Source: Amycolatopsis echigonensis (GTDB lineage Bacteria > Actinomycetota > Actinomycetes > Mycobacteriales > Pseudonocardiaceae). From it: a DNA stretch of 64,000 nt. Shown piece after piece: positions 33,982 to 41,783 of this stretch. Where the stretch lies: NCBI RefSeq assembly GCF_014174495.1, contig NZ_JACJHR010000032.1:34966-98965 (forward strand). The letters run 5' to 3'. Under the pieces are notes generated by a model that saw only the letters and a list, made by a program, of their open reading frames with translations, was not told the origin of the DNA and did no database searches. Position 1 is the first letter of the stretch. Each line of letters begins with the position of its first letter. Both the position numbers and the translations under genes were made by a program.

Positions 33982-34021
33982 CCACGTCCGGCAGCCTCGC
34001 CCGCTAGGTTGCCGGACGTGG
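33982..34021 (+). terminator. Hairpin that includes the next gene's start codon
   Basis: Perfect 12-bp arms CCACGTCCGGCA (33982-33993) and TGCCGGACGTGG (34010-34021). The GTG at 34018 lies inside the right arm. It may end the symporter mRNA, or hide the lipoprotein start codon. Confidence 0.5.
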
Positions 34022-35025
34022 TGCACGATCTCCGGTTCGGCCGGTTCCTCAAGTTGTCCGCCCTGGTCGCCGCGGGCGTGGTCGCGACCTCCGCGCTGTC
34101 CGCGTGCGGCGGCCCGGACCTGGGCAAGGAGAACTTCGCGCGCACGACGGTCCCCGCCGCCGGGGACAGCGGCGCGACGTCCGGCCCGATCACCGATCCC
34201 GCGGTCGCCCCCGCCGTCCTGCGCGACCTGCTGCCGTGCCAGTTCGTGGACAAGACCGCGATGAGCCCGCTCGGCACGATGCAGGGCGACGCGACCGCGT
34301 CGAGCACGCAGTTCGACGCCTGCGTCGCGAAGGCGACCGACCCGGGCGGCAAGGAAATCCGGGCGAGCGTCGAGGTCGGCGGCATCGTGACGTTCGCGTC
34401 GGACAAGACGACCGGTGCGGTCGGCGGGCTGCCGCAGGTCGAGGTGCCCGACCTCGGCGGAGGGTCCGGCTGCGTGGTCAGTGCGCTCACTGCGCGGAAC
34501 CCGGACTTCGGCGTCTCGTTCCGGATCGACTACACCGGCGGCGACGCGTGCGCGGCCGGCCGCAAGCTCGTCGCGACAGCGGTCGAGAAACTGCACAACA
34601 ACCCGCAGAAGTACGTGCCTGGCCCGGGCACGTTGCTCGCTGTCGATCCTTGCTCGGTGCTCGACGAGGCTGCCGTGGACGGCGTCGTGAAGGGCGGGAA
34701 GCCGCGGGCGTCCGGACTGCACTCGTGCGACTGGGGCCTCATCCCGAGCGTCCGGGTGACGATGTTCCCCGGCATCGCGCCGGCCGAGGGCGACGGCTGG
34801 CTGAAGGCCGACGTCGGCACGCCGAACCAGGCGTACGCGAAGCAGGGCACCACCTCGGGGTCGAGCTGCCAGGTGAAATGGCAGCACCGGCAGTGGAAGG
34901 AAGACCACGTCGAGGTGGTCCAGCTGGAGTATTCGAACTCCGACGCGCAGGCGGACAAGGACGACCCGTGCGGCAAGACCGTCGGGCTGGCCAAGCAGCT
35001 GGCCGGGAAACTGCCCGCGGCGTGA
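34018..35025 (+). CDS. Secreted lipoprotein of unknown function
   Basis: The ~335-residue precursor has a signal peptide and lipobox LSAC about 30 residues in, so it is probably membrane-anchored outside the cell. Two similar halves each open with a PC pair (LLPCQFVD and AVDPCSVLD) and contain further Cys, suggesting a duplicated DUF3558-like domain; this is only a resemblance. The GTG at 34018 or 34021 starts it. A hairpin covers the start. Confidence 0.65.
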   Translation: MVHDLRFGRFLKLSALVAAGVVATSALSACGGPDLGKENFARTTVPAAGDSGATSGPITDPAVAPAVLRDLLPCQFVDKTAMSPLGTMQGDATASSTQFDACVAKATDPGGKEIRASVEVGGIVTFASDKTTGAVGGLPQVEVPDLGGGSGCVVSALTARNPDFGVSFRIDYTGGDACAAGRKLVATAVEKLHNNPQKYVPGPGTLLAVDPCSVLDEAAVDGVVKGGKPRASGLHSCDWGLIPSVRVTMFPGIAPAEGDGWLKADVGTPNQAYAKQGTTSGSSCQVKWQHRQWKEDHVEVVQLEYSNSDAQADKDDPCGKTVGLAKQLAGKLPAA

Positions 35026-35037
35026 CCAGGGGGCGCT

Positions 35038-35066
35038 TTGCGGCGCGCCGGGCGACCTCATAGGTT
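35038..35066 (+). promoter_or_regulatory. Promoter TTGCGG-N17-TAGGTT of dhaKLM
   Basis: Minus-35 TTGCGG (35038-35043) and minus-10 TAGGTT (35061-35066) are 17 bases apart. The leader of ~30 bases carries a GGAGG site before the dhaK ATG. Confidence 0.5.
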
Positions 35067-35103
35067 GGGGTCGTCCACGACGCCGAGGTGCCGGAGGTCC
35101 GCT

Positions 35104-36105
35104 ATGAAGAAGATCATCAACGATCCGGCGGCCGTCGTCGCGGAATCGCTGAGAGGGCTCGCGGTCGCCCACGCCGACCTGCTGCGCGTGCGCGACGATC
35201 CGGCGCTGGTCGTGCGCGCGGACGCGCCGGTGGCGGGCAAGGTCGCGGTGGTTTCCGGCGGCGGCTCCGGACACGAACCGCTGCACGGCGGGTTCGTCGG
35301 GCCCGGGATGCTCGACGCCGCGGTGCCCGGGCCGGTGTTCACCTCTCCGACCCCGGACGCGGTGCAGGGCGCGATCGCGGCGACCACCGGGCCGGCCGGG
35401 GCGCTGCTGATCGTGAAGAACTACACCGGCGACGTGCTGAACTTCGAGACCGCCGCCGAACTGGCCGCGGCCGAGGACCTGGACGTGCGCAGCGTGGTCA
35501 TCGACGACGACGTGGCGGTCAAGGACTCCACGTTCACCGCCGGGCGGCGCGGCGTCGGCGGCACCGTGCTGCTGGAGAAGATCACCGGCGCGGCGGCCGA
35601 GCGCGGCGATTCGCTGGACGCGGTGGAAGCGTTGGCGCGCAAGGTGATCGGGCAGGTGCGGTCGATCGGGGTGGCGCTGTCCGCGCCGACCGTTCCGCAC
35701 GTGGGCGAGCCGAGTTTCGACCTCGGGCCGGACGAGATCGAATTCGGCATCGGCATCCACGGCGAGCCCGGACGCGAGCGGATCCCGGCGGAATCAGCCG
35801 ACGCGCTGGTCGGCCGGATGGTCGAGGCGGTGGTGTCCGATCTGCCGTTCGAATCCGGCGACAAGGTGCTGCTGTTCACCAACTCGATGGGCGGCACGCC
35901 GCAGCTGGAGCTGTACCTCGCGCACGGCATCGCCGAGCGGCTGCTGGCCGAGCGAGGGATCCTGGTCGAGCGCAGGCTGGTCGGCCCGTACATCACGAGC
36001 CTGGAAATGCAGGGCATCAGCCTGACCCTGCTGAAATTGGACGACGAGCTTACGCAGCTGTGGGACGCGCCGGTGCGCACGCCCGCGCTGCGGTGGGGGA
36101 TCTGA
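35104..36105 (+). CDS. dhaK: Dihydroxyacetone kinase subunit DhaK
   Basis: The 333-residue subunit binds dihydroxyacetone covalently through a histidine, here H219 in GIGIHGEPG. GGGSGHEPLHGGFVG (residues ~52-66) is the conserved substrate loop. Unlike ATP-dependent single-chain kinases, it works with DhaL and DhaM and takes phosphate from the PTS. Its stop overlaps dhaL as TGATG. Confidence 0.93.
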   Translation: MKKIINDPAAVVAESLRGLAVAHADLLRVRDDPALVVRADAPVAGKVAVVSGGGSGHEPLHGGFVGPGMLDAAVPGPVFTSPTPDAVQGAIAATTGPAGALLIVKNYTGDVLNFETAAELAAAEDLDVRSVVIDDDVAVKDSTFTAGRRGVGGTVLLEKITGAAAERGDSLDAVEALARKVIGQVRSIGVALSAPTVPHVGEPSFDLGPDEIEFGIGIHGEPGRERIPAESADALVGRMVEAVVSDLPFESGDKVLLFTNSMGGTPQLELYLAHGIAERLLAERGILVERRLVGPYITSLEMQGISLTLLKLDDELTQLWDAPVRTPALRWGI

Positions 36106-36728
36106 TGGCCTGCACTGCCGAAGGGGTCGCGGCCGCGTTGCGCGCCGCCGCCGAAGTGATCGCCGAACACCGCACCGAACTGGTCGACCTCGACCGCGCG
36201 ATCGGCGACGCCGACCACGGCGAGAACCTGAGCCGGGGCTTCACCGCGATCGTCTCCGCGCTGGAGACCGGGGTGCCGGAAACGCCGGCCGGGGTCGCGA
36301 AACTCGCCGCCACCACGCTGATTTCGAAGGTCGGCGGCGCGGCCGGACCGCTTTACGGCACGGCGTTCCTGCGTGCGTCGGCGAAGCTCGGCGACGCGGC
36401 GGAGATCGACGTTCCGCTGCTGCTGGACGCGCTGCGGGCGGCCCTGGAGGGCGTGCAGGCGCGCGGCAAGGCAGTGGGCGGCGACGCGACGATGGTCGAC
36501 GCGCTGATCCCGGCCGTTTCCGCGGCTGAAGGAGCCGCGGACGGCACGATCGCGGACGTGCTCACCGCGGCTGCCGACGGGGCCGACCGCGGCGCGGAGT
36601 CCACTGTGGACTTGATCCCGCGCAAGGGCCGCGCCTCCTACCTCGGGGAACGCGCGGTCGGGCACATGGATCCCGGTGCCCGCTCGACGGCGCTGCTCCT
36701 GCGCGCGTTCGCGGAGGCGGCCCGGTGA
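36105..36728 (+). CDS. dhaL: Dihydroxyacetone kinase subunit DhaL
   Basis: The 207-residue subunit holds ADP/ATP as a coenzyme, passing phosphate from DhaM to dihydroxyacetone on DhaK. The Mg-nucleotide loop is IGDADHGENLSRGF (residues ~31-44) and GGDATMVDALIP follows near 125. Both of its junctions overlap (TGATG with dhaK, GTGA with dhaM), giving one translationally coupled unit. It carries the 13-bp palindrome at 36599. Confidence 0.92.
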   Translation: MACTAEGVAAALRAAAEVIAEHRTELVDLDRAIGDADHGENLSRGFTAIVSALETGVPETPAGVAKLAATTLISKVGGAAGPLYGTAFLRASAKLGDAAEIDVPLLLDALRAALEGVQARGKAVGGDATMVDALIPAVSAAEGAADGTIADVLTAAADGADRGAESTVDLIPRKGRASYLGERAVGHMDPGARSTALLLRAFAEAAR

Positions 36729-37411
36729 CCGTCGGAATCGTTCTCGTGTCGCACAGCGCGAAACTGGCCGAAGGCCTGGCCGAACTGGCCGCCCAGATGG
36801 CCCCGGACGTCCGGATCGTCCCGGCGGGCGGGCTGCCCGACGGCGGCGGCATCGGCACCGACTACGACGAGGTCGTCGCGGCTGCCCAGCGGGCGGACTC
36901 GGGCGACGGCGTGGTGCTGCTGTACGACCTCGGCAGCGCGCAGATGACCGCGGAGCTGGCGGTGGAATCGCTGGCCGATCCGTCCGCCGCGGTGGTGGTC
37001 GACGCGCCGCTGGTGGAAGGCGCGGTGGCCGCGGCCGTCGCGGCGCAGGGCGGCGCGAACGCCAAGACGGTGGGCGAGGCCGCGGCGAGTGCCGGGGTCG
37101 CGCCCGACCTGGCCGCGGCGGAGCCTTCGGCAGCCGGCGAGGAAGGCGTGGTGGAGAAGGAGTTCACGCTGACCAACGATGTCGGCCTGCACGCTCGGCC
37201 GGCCGCGGTCCTGGTGCGCAGCCTGGCCGAATTCGAGGCCGAGGTGTCGATCCAGCTGGGCGAACAGGAGGCGGACGCGCACAGCGTGCTGGCGCTGATG
37301 TCGCTCGGCGCGCGGCAGGGCGACCGGATCGTGGTGCGGGCTCGCGGGCTGCAGGCGTCCGAGGCGGTGGCGAAGGTGGCCGAGCTGGTCGAGTCGAACT
37401 TCGGGGAGTAA
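36725..37411 (+). CDS. dhaM: Dihydroxyacetone kinase phosphotransfer subunit DhaM fused to HPr
   Basis: The 228-residue protein has an N-terminal EIIA-Man-like DhaM domain with phosphate-accepting H10 (VSHS) and a C-terminal HPr domain with H156 in NDVGLHARPAA, joined by an Ala/Glu linker (~residues 110-142). Phosphate would flow from EI to the HPr part, then to DhaM, DhaL-ADP and dihydroxyacetone. No EI domain is fused here, so a PTS enzyme I elsewhere is needed. Confidence 0.92.
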   Translation: MTVGIVLVSHSAKLAEGLAELAAQMAPDVRIVPAGGLPDGGGIGTDYDEVVAAAQRADSGDGVVLLYDLGSAQMTAELAVESLADPSAAVVVDAPLVEGAVAAAVAAQGGANAKTVGEAAASAGVAPDLAAAEPSAAGEEGVVEKEFTLTNDVGLHARPAAVLVRSLAEFEAEVSIQLGEQEADAHSVLALMSLGARQGDRIVVRARGLQASEAVAKVAELVESNFGE

Positions 37412-37497
37412 ACGCGGGTTCCGTCCGGGTGACTTCGGCAGGACTGACTCGATTCCGATGTGCTTTCGAGGGTCTCGCGTGGCACAGTGAGCGGCAA

Positions 37498-37514
37498 TTA
37501 CCGGCGGGTAACCT
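37498..37514 (+). promoter_or_regulatory. Operator TTACCGGCGGGTAA overlapping minus-10
   Basis: TTACC-GGCG-GGTAA at 37498-37511 overlaps the minus-10 hexamer TAACCT (37509-37514), 11 bases before the GTG. Same arrangement as at meaA (19672). Confidence 0.5.
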
Positions 37515-37525
37515 CTGGAGGCCTC

Positions 37526-39292
37526 GTGGCACGGGAAATCTCGACGGTCGGTGTGGTCGGCCTTGGCACGATGGGCGCGGGCATCGCCGAAGTGCTCGCC
37601 CGCAGCGGGCTCGACGTGGTCGCGGTCGAACTCGACGACGCCGGGGTCGAACGCGGCCTCGGCCACCTGCGGCATTCGACCGGACGGGGGCTCGCGGGCG
37701 GGAAGCTCGACGAGGCCGGCCGGGAAGCGCTGCTGGGACGGATTCGCACCACGACCGCGCTCGCCGACTTGTCCGAAGTGGACTTCGTGATCGAGGCGAT
37801 CCCGGAGAACCTGTCGGCGAAAGCCGAGGTTTTCGCCCAGCTGGACAAGGTGACCCGGCCGGACGTGGTATTCGCGTCCAATACGTCCTCGCTGTCGATC
37901 ACCGAGATCGGCGTGCACACCGCGCGGCCGGGCAAGGTCGTCGGCATGCACTTCTTCAACCCGGCGCCGGTGCTGAAGCTGGTCGAGGTCGTGCGCACGG
38001 TGGTCACCGAGCCCGATGTGGTGTCCGACGTCGTGGAATTCGCGCAGCGGCTGGGAAAATCGCCGGTGGTGATCGGCGACCGGGCCGGGTTCATCGCGAA
38101 CGCGCTGCTGTTCGGGTATCTCAACCACGCGGTGCGGATGTACGAGCAGAAGTACGCCACCCGCGAAGATCTCGACGCGGCAATGCGTTTCGGCTGCGGC
38201 TACCCGATGGGCCCGCTCGCGCTGCTGGACCTGATCGGGCTGGACACCGCGTACGAAATCCTCGACACGATGTACCACCAATCCCGCAATCGCTTGCACG
38301 CACCCGCGCCGCTGCTGAAGCAGATGGTCACCGCGGGGCAGCTGGGCCGGAAGAGCGGGCGTGGTTTTTACACTTACGACGCACCGGATTCGCCGGTGGT
38401 GGTGGATTCCGTCGCATCGTCGGGAGTGGACTCTTCGGTGACTCGCGAAGTGCGTTCCGCCGGGGTGATCGGCACCGGAACCATGGCCACCGGCATCGCG
38501 GAAGTGTTCGCCAAGCGCGGTTTCGACGTCGTGCTGCGGGCGCGCAGCATGGAGAAGGCCGAAGCGTCGGTGGCGAAGGTGAAGAAGTCACTCGACAAGG
38601 CCGTGGTCAAGGGCAAACTCTCCGAAGAGGACGCCGCGGACGCCCTGGCCCGGATCCGTCCGGTGACGGAGTTCGAAGAACTGGCCAACGTCGATCTGGT
38701 GGTCGAGGCGGTCGCCGAGGAGCTTTCCGTTAAGCAGGCGGTGTTTTCCGCGCTCGACGAAGTCGTCAAACCGGGTGCGGTGCTCGCGACCACGACGTCC
38801 TCGCTGCCGGTCATCGAATGCGCGGCGGCGACCTCGCGGCCCGGCGATGTGGTGGGTCTGCACTTCTTCAACCCCGCGCCGGTGATGAAACTGGTGGAAG
38901 TCGTGTCGACGATCGCGACCGCCCCAGACGTCACCGCGACTGCGACGGCGGTTTGCGCGGCGGTCGGCAAACACCCCGTGCAGTGCGGCGACCGCGCCGG
39001 ATTCATCGTGAACGCGTTGCTGTTCCCGTATCTCAACGACGCGGTGAAAATGCTGGAAGCGCATTACGCGTCGGCGGACGACATCGACACCGCGATGAAG
39101 GTCGGCTGCAGCCTGCCGATGGGGCCGTTCGAATTGCTGGACGTGGTCGGCCTGGACGTGTCGCTGGCGATCGAGCGGACGCTGTTCAACGAGTTCCGCG
39201 AAGAGGGCTACGCGCCTGCGCCGCTTTTGGAACACCTCGTGACGGCAGGACGATTGGGTCGCAAGACGGGGAAGGGCTTCAAGGACTACTGA
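37526..39292 (+). CDS. 3-hydroxyacyl-CoA dehydrogenase, tandem duplicated (double-length)
   Basis: The 588-residue protein is two 3-hydroxybutyryl-CoA dehydrogenase units in one chain (residues 1-~295 and ~305-588). Each half has an NAD-binding GxGxxGxG-type start (VGLGTMGAGIAEVLA and IGTGTMATGIAEVFA) and the catalytic GMHFFNPAP or GLHFFNPAP (H142 in the first). The second half has TTTSS where the first has SNTSS. Double forms are known in actinobacteria. Used in beta-oxidation or PHB-type metabolism. Confidence 0.88.
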   Translation: MAREISTVGVVGLGTMGAGIAEVLARSGLDVVAVELDDAGVERGLGHLRHSTGRGLAGGKLDEAGREALLGRIRTTTALADLSEVDFVIEAIPENLSAKAEVFAQLDKVTRPDVVFASNTSSLSITEIGVHTARPGKVVGMHFFNPAPVLKLVEVVRTVVTEPDVVSDVVEFAQRLGKSPVVIGDRAGFIANALLFGYLNHAVRMYEQKYATREDLDAAMRFGCGYPMGPLALLDLIGLDTAYEILDTMYHQSRNRLHAPAPLLKQMVTAGQLGRKSGRGFYTYDAPDSPVVVDSVASSGVDSSVTREVRSAGVIGTGTMATGIAEVFAKRGFDVVLRARSMEKAEASVAKVKKSLDKAVVKGKLSEEDAADALARIRPVTEFEELANVDLVVEAVAEELSVKQAVFSALDEVVKPGAVLATTTSSLPVIECAAATSRPGDVVGLHFFNPAPVMKLVEVVSTIATAPDVTATATAVCAAVGKHPVQCGDRAGFIVNALLFPYLNDAVKMLEAHYASADDIDTAMKVGCSLPMGPFELLDVVGLDVSLAIERTLFNEFREEGYAPAPLLEHLVTAGRLGRKTGKGFKDY

Positions 39293-39720
39293 CGCTGGTA
39301 CGTGTAGAGAACGAAGCCGTCGTGGTACTTGCCCACCCGGTCGTAAAGCGCGCGAGCCGGGGCGTCTTCGAGCGTGTTCCAGTAGAGCGACGGGAAGCCG
39401 TGTTTCTCCGCGTCACTGGCGACCCACTCGATCAGCGCCGTCGCGACGCCCTTTCGCCGGACGTTCTCGTTCACGAACAGGTCGGCGAGGTAGCACTTGC
39501 CGGAGTACCAGATGCTGGCGTGGAACAGGTAGTGCGCGATGCCGACCATCGTCCCGTCGAGTCGGGCGGCGATCCCGCGCAGCCGGTCGTCGTCGAGCAG
39601 GCGCCGCCAAGTCCGGTCGTAGCTGTCGTCGGCGCGCTCGACGTCGAAGTAGGCGTCTTTGCCGCGGGCGAGGGTTTCCCAGCCGGCGCGGTCGGATTCG
39701 GTCAGGTAGCTGATCTCCAC
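39286..39720 (-). CDS. GNAT-family N-acetyltransferase
   Basis: The 144-residue protein has the GNAT acetyl-CoA loop NENVRRKGVATALIEWV (residues ~78-94) and the C-terminal YWNTLEDAPARALYDRVG pattern. Its substrate is unknown. The GTG start at 39720 is close to the divergent-oriented neighbour, and its stop overlaps the dehydrogenase end by seven bases (convergent). Confidence 0.85.
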   Translation of the reverse strand: MEISYLTESDRAGWETLARGKDAYFDVERADDSYDRTWRRLLDDDRLRGIAARLDGTMVGIAHYLFHASIWYSGKCYLADLFVNENVRRKGVATALIEWVASDAEKHGFPSLYWNTLEDAPARALYDRVGKYHDGFVLYTYQRQ

Positions 39721-39738
39721 CCAGCTATCTTGCGCTGA

Positions 39739-40254
39739 TCACCGGTCGCGCCGCCGGATGCGCGCGCCCTGGGCGGGTTCGCCGTCCGGCGGCAGCAACG
39801 GGCCGCCCTGCCACTGCTGGAACACGAGGTTGGTGTGCACGCGGGCGACCTCGTCGCGGGAGGTGAGTTCGTCCAGCACCAGCCGCTGCAACTCGGCGGC
39901 CGACGTGGTGGCGACGTGCGCGAGAAAGTCGTCCGGTCCGGTCAGGTGGTAGACCGCGCGGATTTCCGGCAGCGCCAGGAGGTGTTCCACGAACTGCTCG
40001 ACCAGCGGCCGTCGGTGCGGCCGCACCTGCACGAACAGGAACGCCTCCAGCGGACGGCCCACCTTCGCCGCGTCGACCTTCGCGTGCTGGCCGGTGATCA
40101 CGCCGGTCTCCCGGAGCCGGGCCACCCGGTCCAAGCAGGTCGACGGCGCGAGCCCGACCGCGGCCGCGAGTTCTTTGTTCGTCGTCCGGGCATCGTTCTG
40201 CAGCACCCGCAGAATCTCAAGATCAACCGGACTCAGTTCGACAGTCTCGCTCAT
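39739..40254 (-). CDS. Lrp/AsnC-family regulator
   Basis: The 171-residue protein has an N-terminal helix-turn-helix (residues ~8-50, ILRVLQNDARTTNKELAAAVGLAPSTCLDRV) and a C-terminal RAM ligand domain. It is divergent from the methionine gamma-lyase gene. A TAAGAT hexamer ends six bases before its ATG and overlaps a GAATCT/AGATTC operator, so it probably represses itself and controls the lyase in response to an amino acid. Confidence 0.9.
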   Translation of the reverse strand: MSETVELSPVDLEILRVLQNDARTTNKELAAAVGLAPSTCLDRVARLRETGVITGQHAKVDAAKVGRPLEAFLFVQVRPHRRPLVEQFVEHLLALPEIRAVYHLTGPDDFLAHVATTSAAELQRLVLDELTSRDEVARVHTNLVFQQWQGGPLLPPDGEPAQGARIRRRDR

Positions 40255-40258
40255 TGCT

Positions 40259-40276
40259 GAATCTTATCCGAGATTC
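40259..40276. promoter_or_regulatory. Lrp-type operator GAATCT-N6-AGATTC
   Basis: Perfect 6-bp arms with a 6-nt spacer (TATCCG), sitting over the minus-10 of the regulator and 38 bases before the lyase ATG. Confidence 0.55.
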
Positions 40277-40313
40277 TTGCCCTTTAGCCGTTGTGTGCCC
40301 GAACGTGACTGCC

Positions 40314-41426
40314 ATGACTTCCGCCCTGCGCACCCGAGCCGTCCATGCCGGTCGCGACGATCTCGCCGACCTCGGCCTGCACGCCGCCCCGCTCGACTTC
40401 TCCACGACCTACCCCGCGCGCGACAGCGCGGAGGAGGCCCGCCGGATCGACGAGTTCGCCGCGGGCGCGAACGTCACCGGCATCTACGGCCGGATCAGCA
40501 ATCCGACCGTCGAACGGTTCGAGCAGGCGCTGGCGGAACTCGAGGGCTTCGACCACGCCGTGGCCTTCGCGAGCGGCATGGCGGCGGTTTCGGCCTGCCT
40601 GCTTTCCGCGGTGTCGCAAGGAAAACGGCACGTCGTCGGCGTCCGGCCGTTGTACGGCTGCACCGACCACCTGCTGACCACCGGTCTCCTGGGCACCGAG
40701 GTCACCTGGACCGCGCCCGAGAACGTCGCCGACGCCCTGCGCCCGGACACCGGGCTGGTTTTCGTGGAAACGCCCGCGAACCCGACCTTGAGCGAACTGG
40801 ACATCGCCACCCTCACCGCCGCGTGCGGCGACGTTCCGGTGCTGGTCGACAACACCTTCGCGACGCCAGTGCTGCAACGCCCCGGCCGCCTCGGTGCCCG
40901 AATGGTGCTGCACAGCGCGACAAAGTTCCTGGGCGGCCACGGCGACGTCATGGGCGGCATCGTGGCCTGTGACGCCGAGGAAGCCGCGCGCCTGCGCTCC
41001 CTGCGCTTCGCGACCGGCGGCGTGCTGCACCCACTGGCCGGATACCTGTTGCTGCGCGGTCTCTCGACGCTCCCGCTGCGGGTGAAAGCTGCTTCGGAAA
41101 CCGCGGCCGTCCTGGCCGAGCGGCTTGCTTCGCACCCGTCGGTACGCACCGTGCACTACCCGAAACTGGGCGGCCCGCTGGTGGCGTTCGAGGTCACCGG
41201 CGACCCGCACGCGGTGGTCGGCGCGGTTCGGCTGATCACGCCCGCGGTGAGCTTGGGCAGTGTCGACACGCTGATCCAGCACCCGGCGTCGCTGACGCAT
41301 CGCATCGTCGCCGAGGACGACCGCACGGGTTCCGGCATCACGCACGGCCTGCTGCGGCTTTCGGCTGGGCTGGAGGATGTCGAGGACCTGTGGCTTGACC
41401 TCGATCAGGCACTGAAGAGCTGCTGA
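40314..41426 (+). CDS. Methionine gamma-lyase-like PLP enzyme
   Basis: The 370-residue enzyme belongs to the Cys/Met metabolism PLP family. The PLP lysine is K204 in LHSATKFLGGHGDV. PLYGCTDHLL places a Cys at 116, the residue marking methionine gamma-lyase (position 116 in the Pseudomonas enzyme); cystathionine lyases usually have another residue. The chain is about 25 residues shorter than usual. Cystathionine gamma-lyase is the alternative. The adjacent Lrp gene supports an amino-acid degradative role. Confidence 0.82.
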   Translation: MTSALRTRAVHAGRDDLADLGLHAAPLDFSTTYPARDSAEEARRIDEFAAGANVTGIYGRISNPTVERFEQALAELEGFDHAVAFASGMAAVSACLLSAVSQGKRHVVGVRPLYGCTDHLLTTGLLGTEVTWTAPENVADALRPDTGLVFVETPANPTLSELDIATLTAACGDVPVLVDNTFATPVLQRPGRLGARMVLHSATKFLGGHGDVMGGIVACDAEEAARLRSLRFATGGVLHPLAGYLLLRGLSTLPLRVKAASETAAVLAERLASHPSVRTVHYPKLGGPLVAFEVTGDPHAVVGAVRLITPAVSLGSVDTLIQHPASLTHRIVAEDDRTGSGITHGLLRLSAGLEDVEDLWLDLDQALKSC

Positions 41427-41437
41427 GCGGCTGTGCT

Positions 41438-41470
41438 CGCGGTATCCACCGTCGGCTGGTGGATACCGCG
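41438..41470. terminator. Bidirectional hairpin between lyase and FmdB gene
   Basis: Perfect 13-bp arms CGCGGTATCCACC and GGTGGATACCGCG (41438-41450, 41458-41470) with a 7-nt loop, between convergent genes. No T-run. Confidence 0.7.
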
Positions 41471-41534
41471 GGACGGCGTGCGTCCGCCAAACCGGTCGGC
41501 CTGGGCCGGTCGCCTCCGCCGCGGTCTCGCCCGG

Positions 41535-41738
41535 TCAGCCGCAGCAGCCGCCCCCGCAACAACCTCCGCCAGCCGGTGCCGGGGCGGAGGCCGAACCGGT
41601 GAGTGCGACCGTCGTGAGCAGCTTGACCGTGTCCGTATGCCCCTCCGGGCACGGGGCGGGCGCGCTGGACTCGGCCATCGGGCGCTGGAGTTCGAACGTC
41701 TCGGTGCAGTCGCGGCAGCGGTAGGCGTAGGTGGGCAT
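41535..41738 (-). CDS. FmdB-family zinc-ribbon protein
   Basis: The 67-residue protein has the FmdB-type zinc ribbon (MPTYAYRCRDCTETFELQRPM, with CPEGH later). The C-terminus is unusually rich in Gly and Cys (GGGCCGGGCCG), which could bind metal. The ATG at 41738 was chosen since the ribbon begins there; a GATAAT hexamer ends six bases upstream. The role of this family is unknown. Confidence 0.78.
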   Translation of the reverse strand: MPTYAYRCRDCTETFELQRPMAESSAPAPCPEGHTDTVKLLTTVALTGSASAPAPAGGGCCGGGCCG

Positions 41739-41783
41739 GCGTCGATTATCGCTGGCGGGCCGCGTTGGTGGGAAGCTGTCCGG

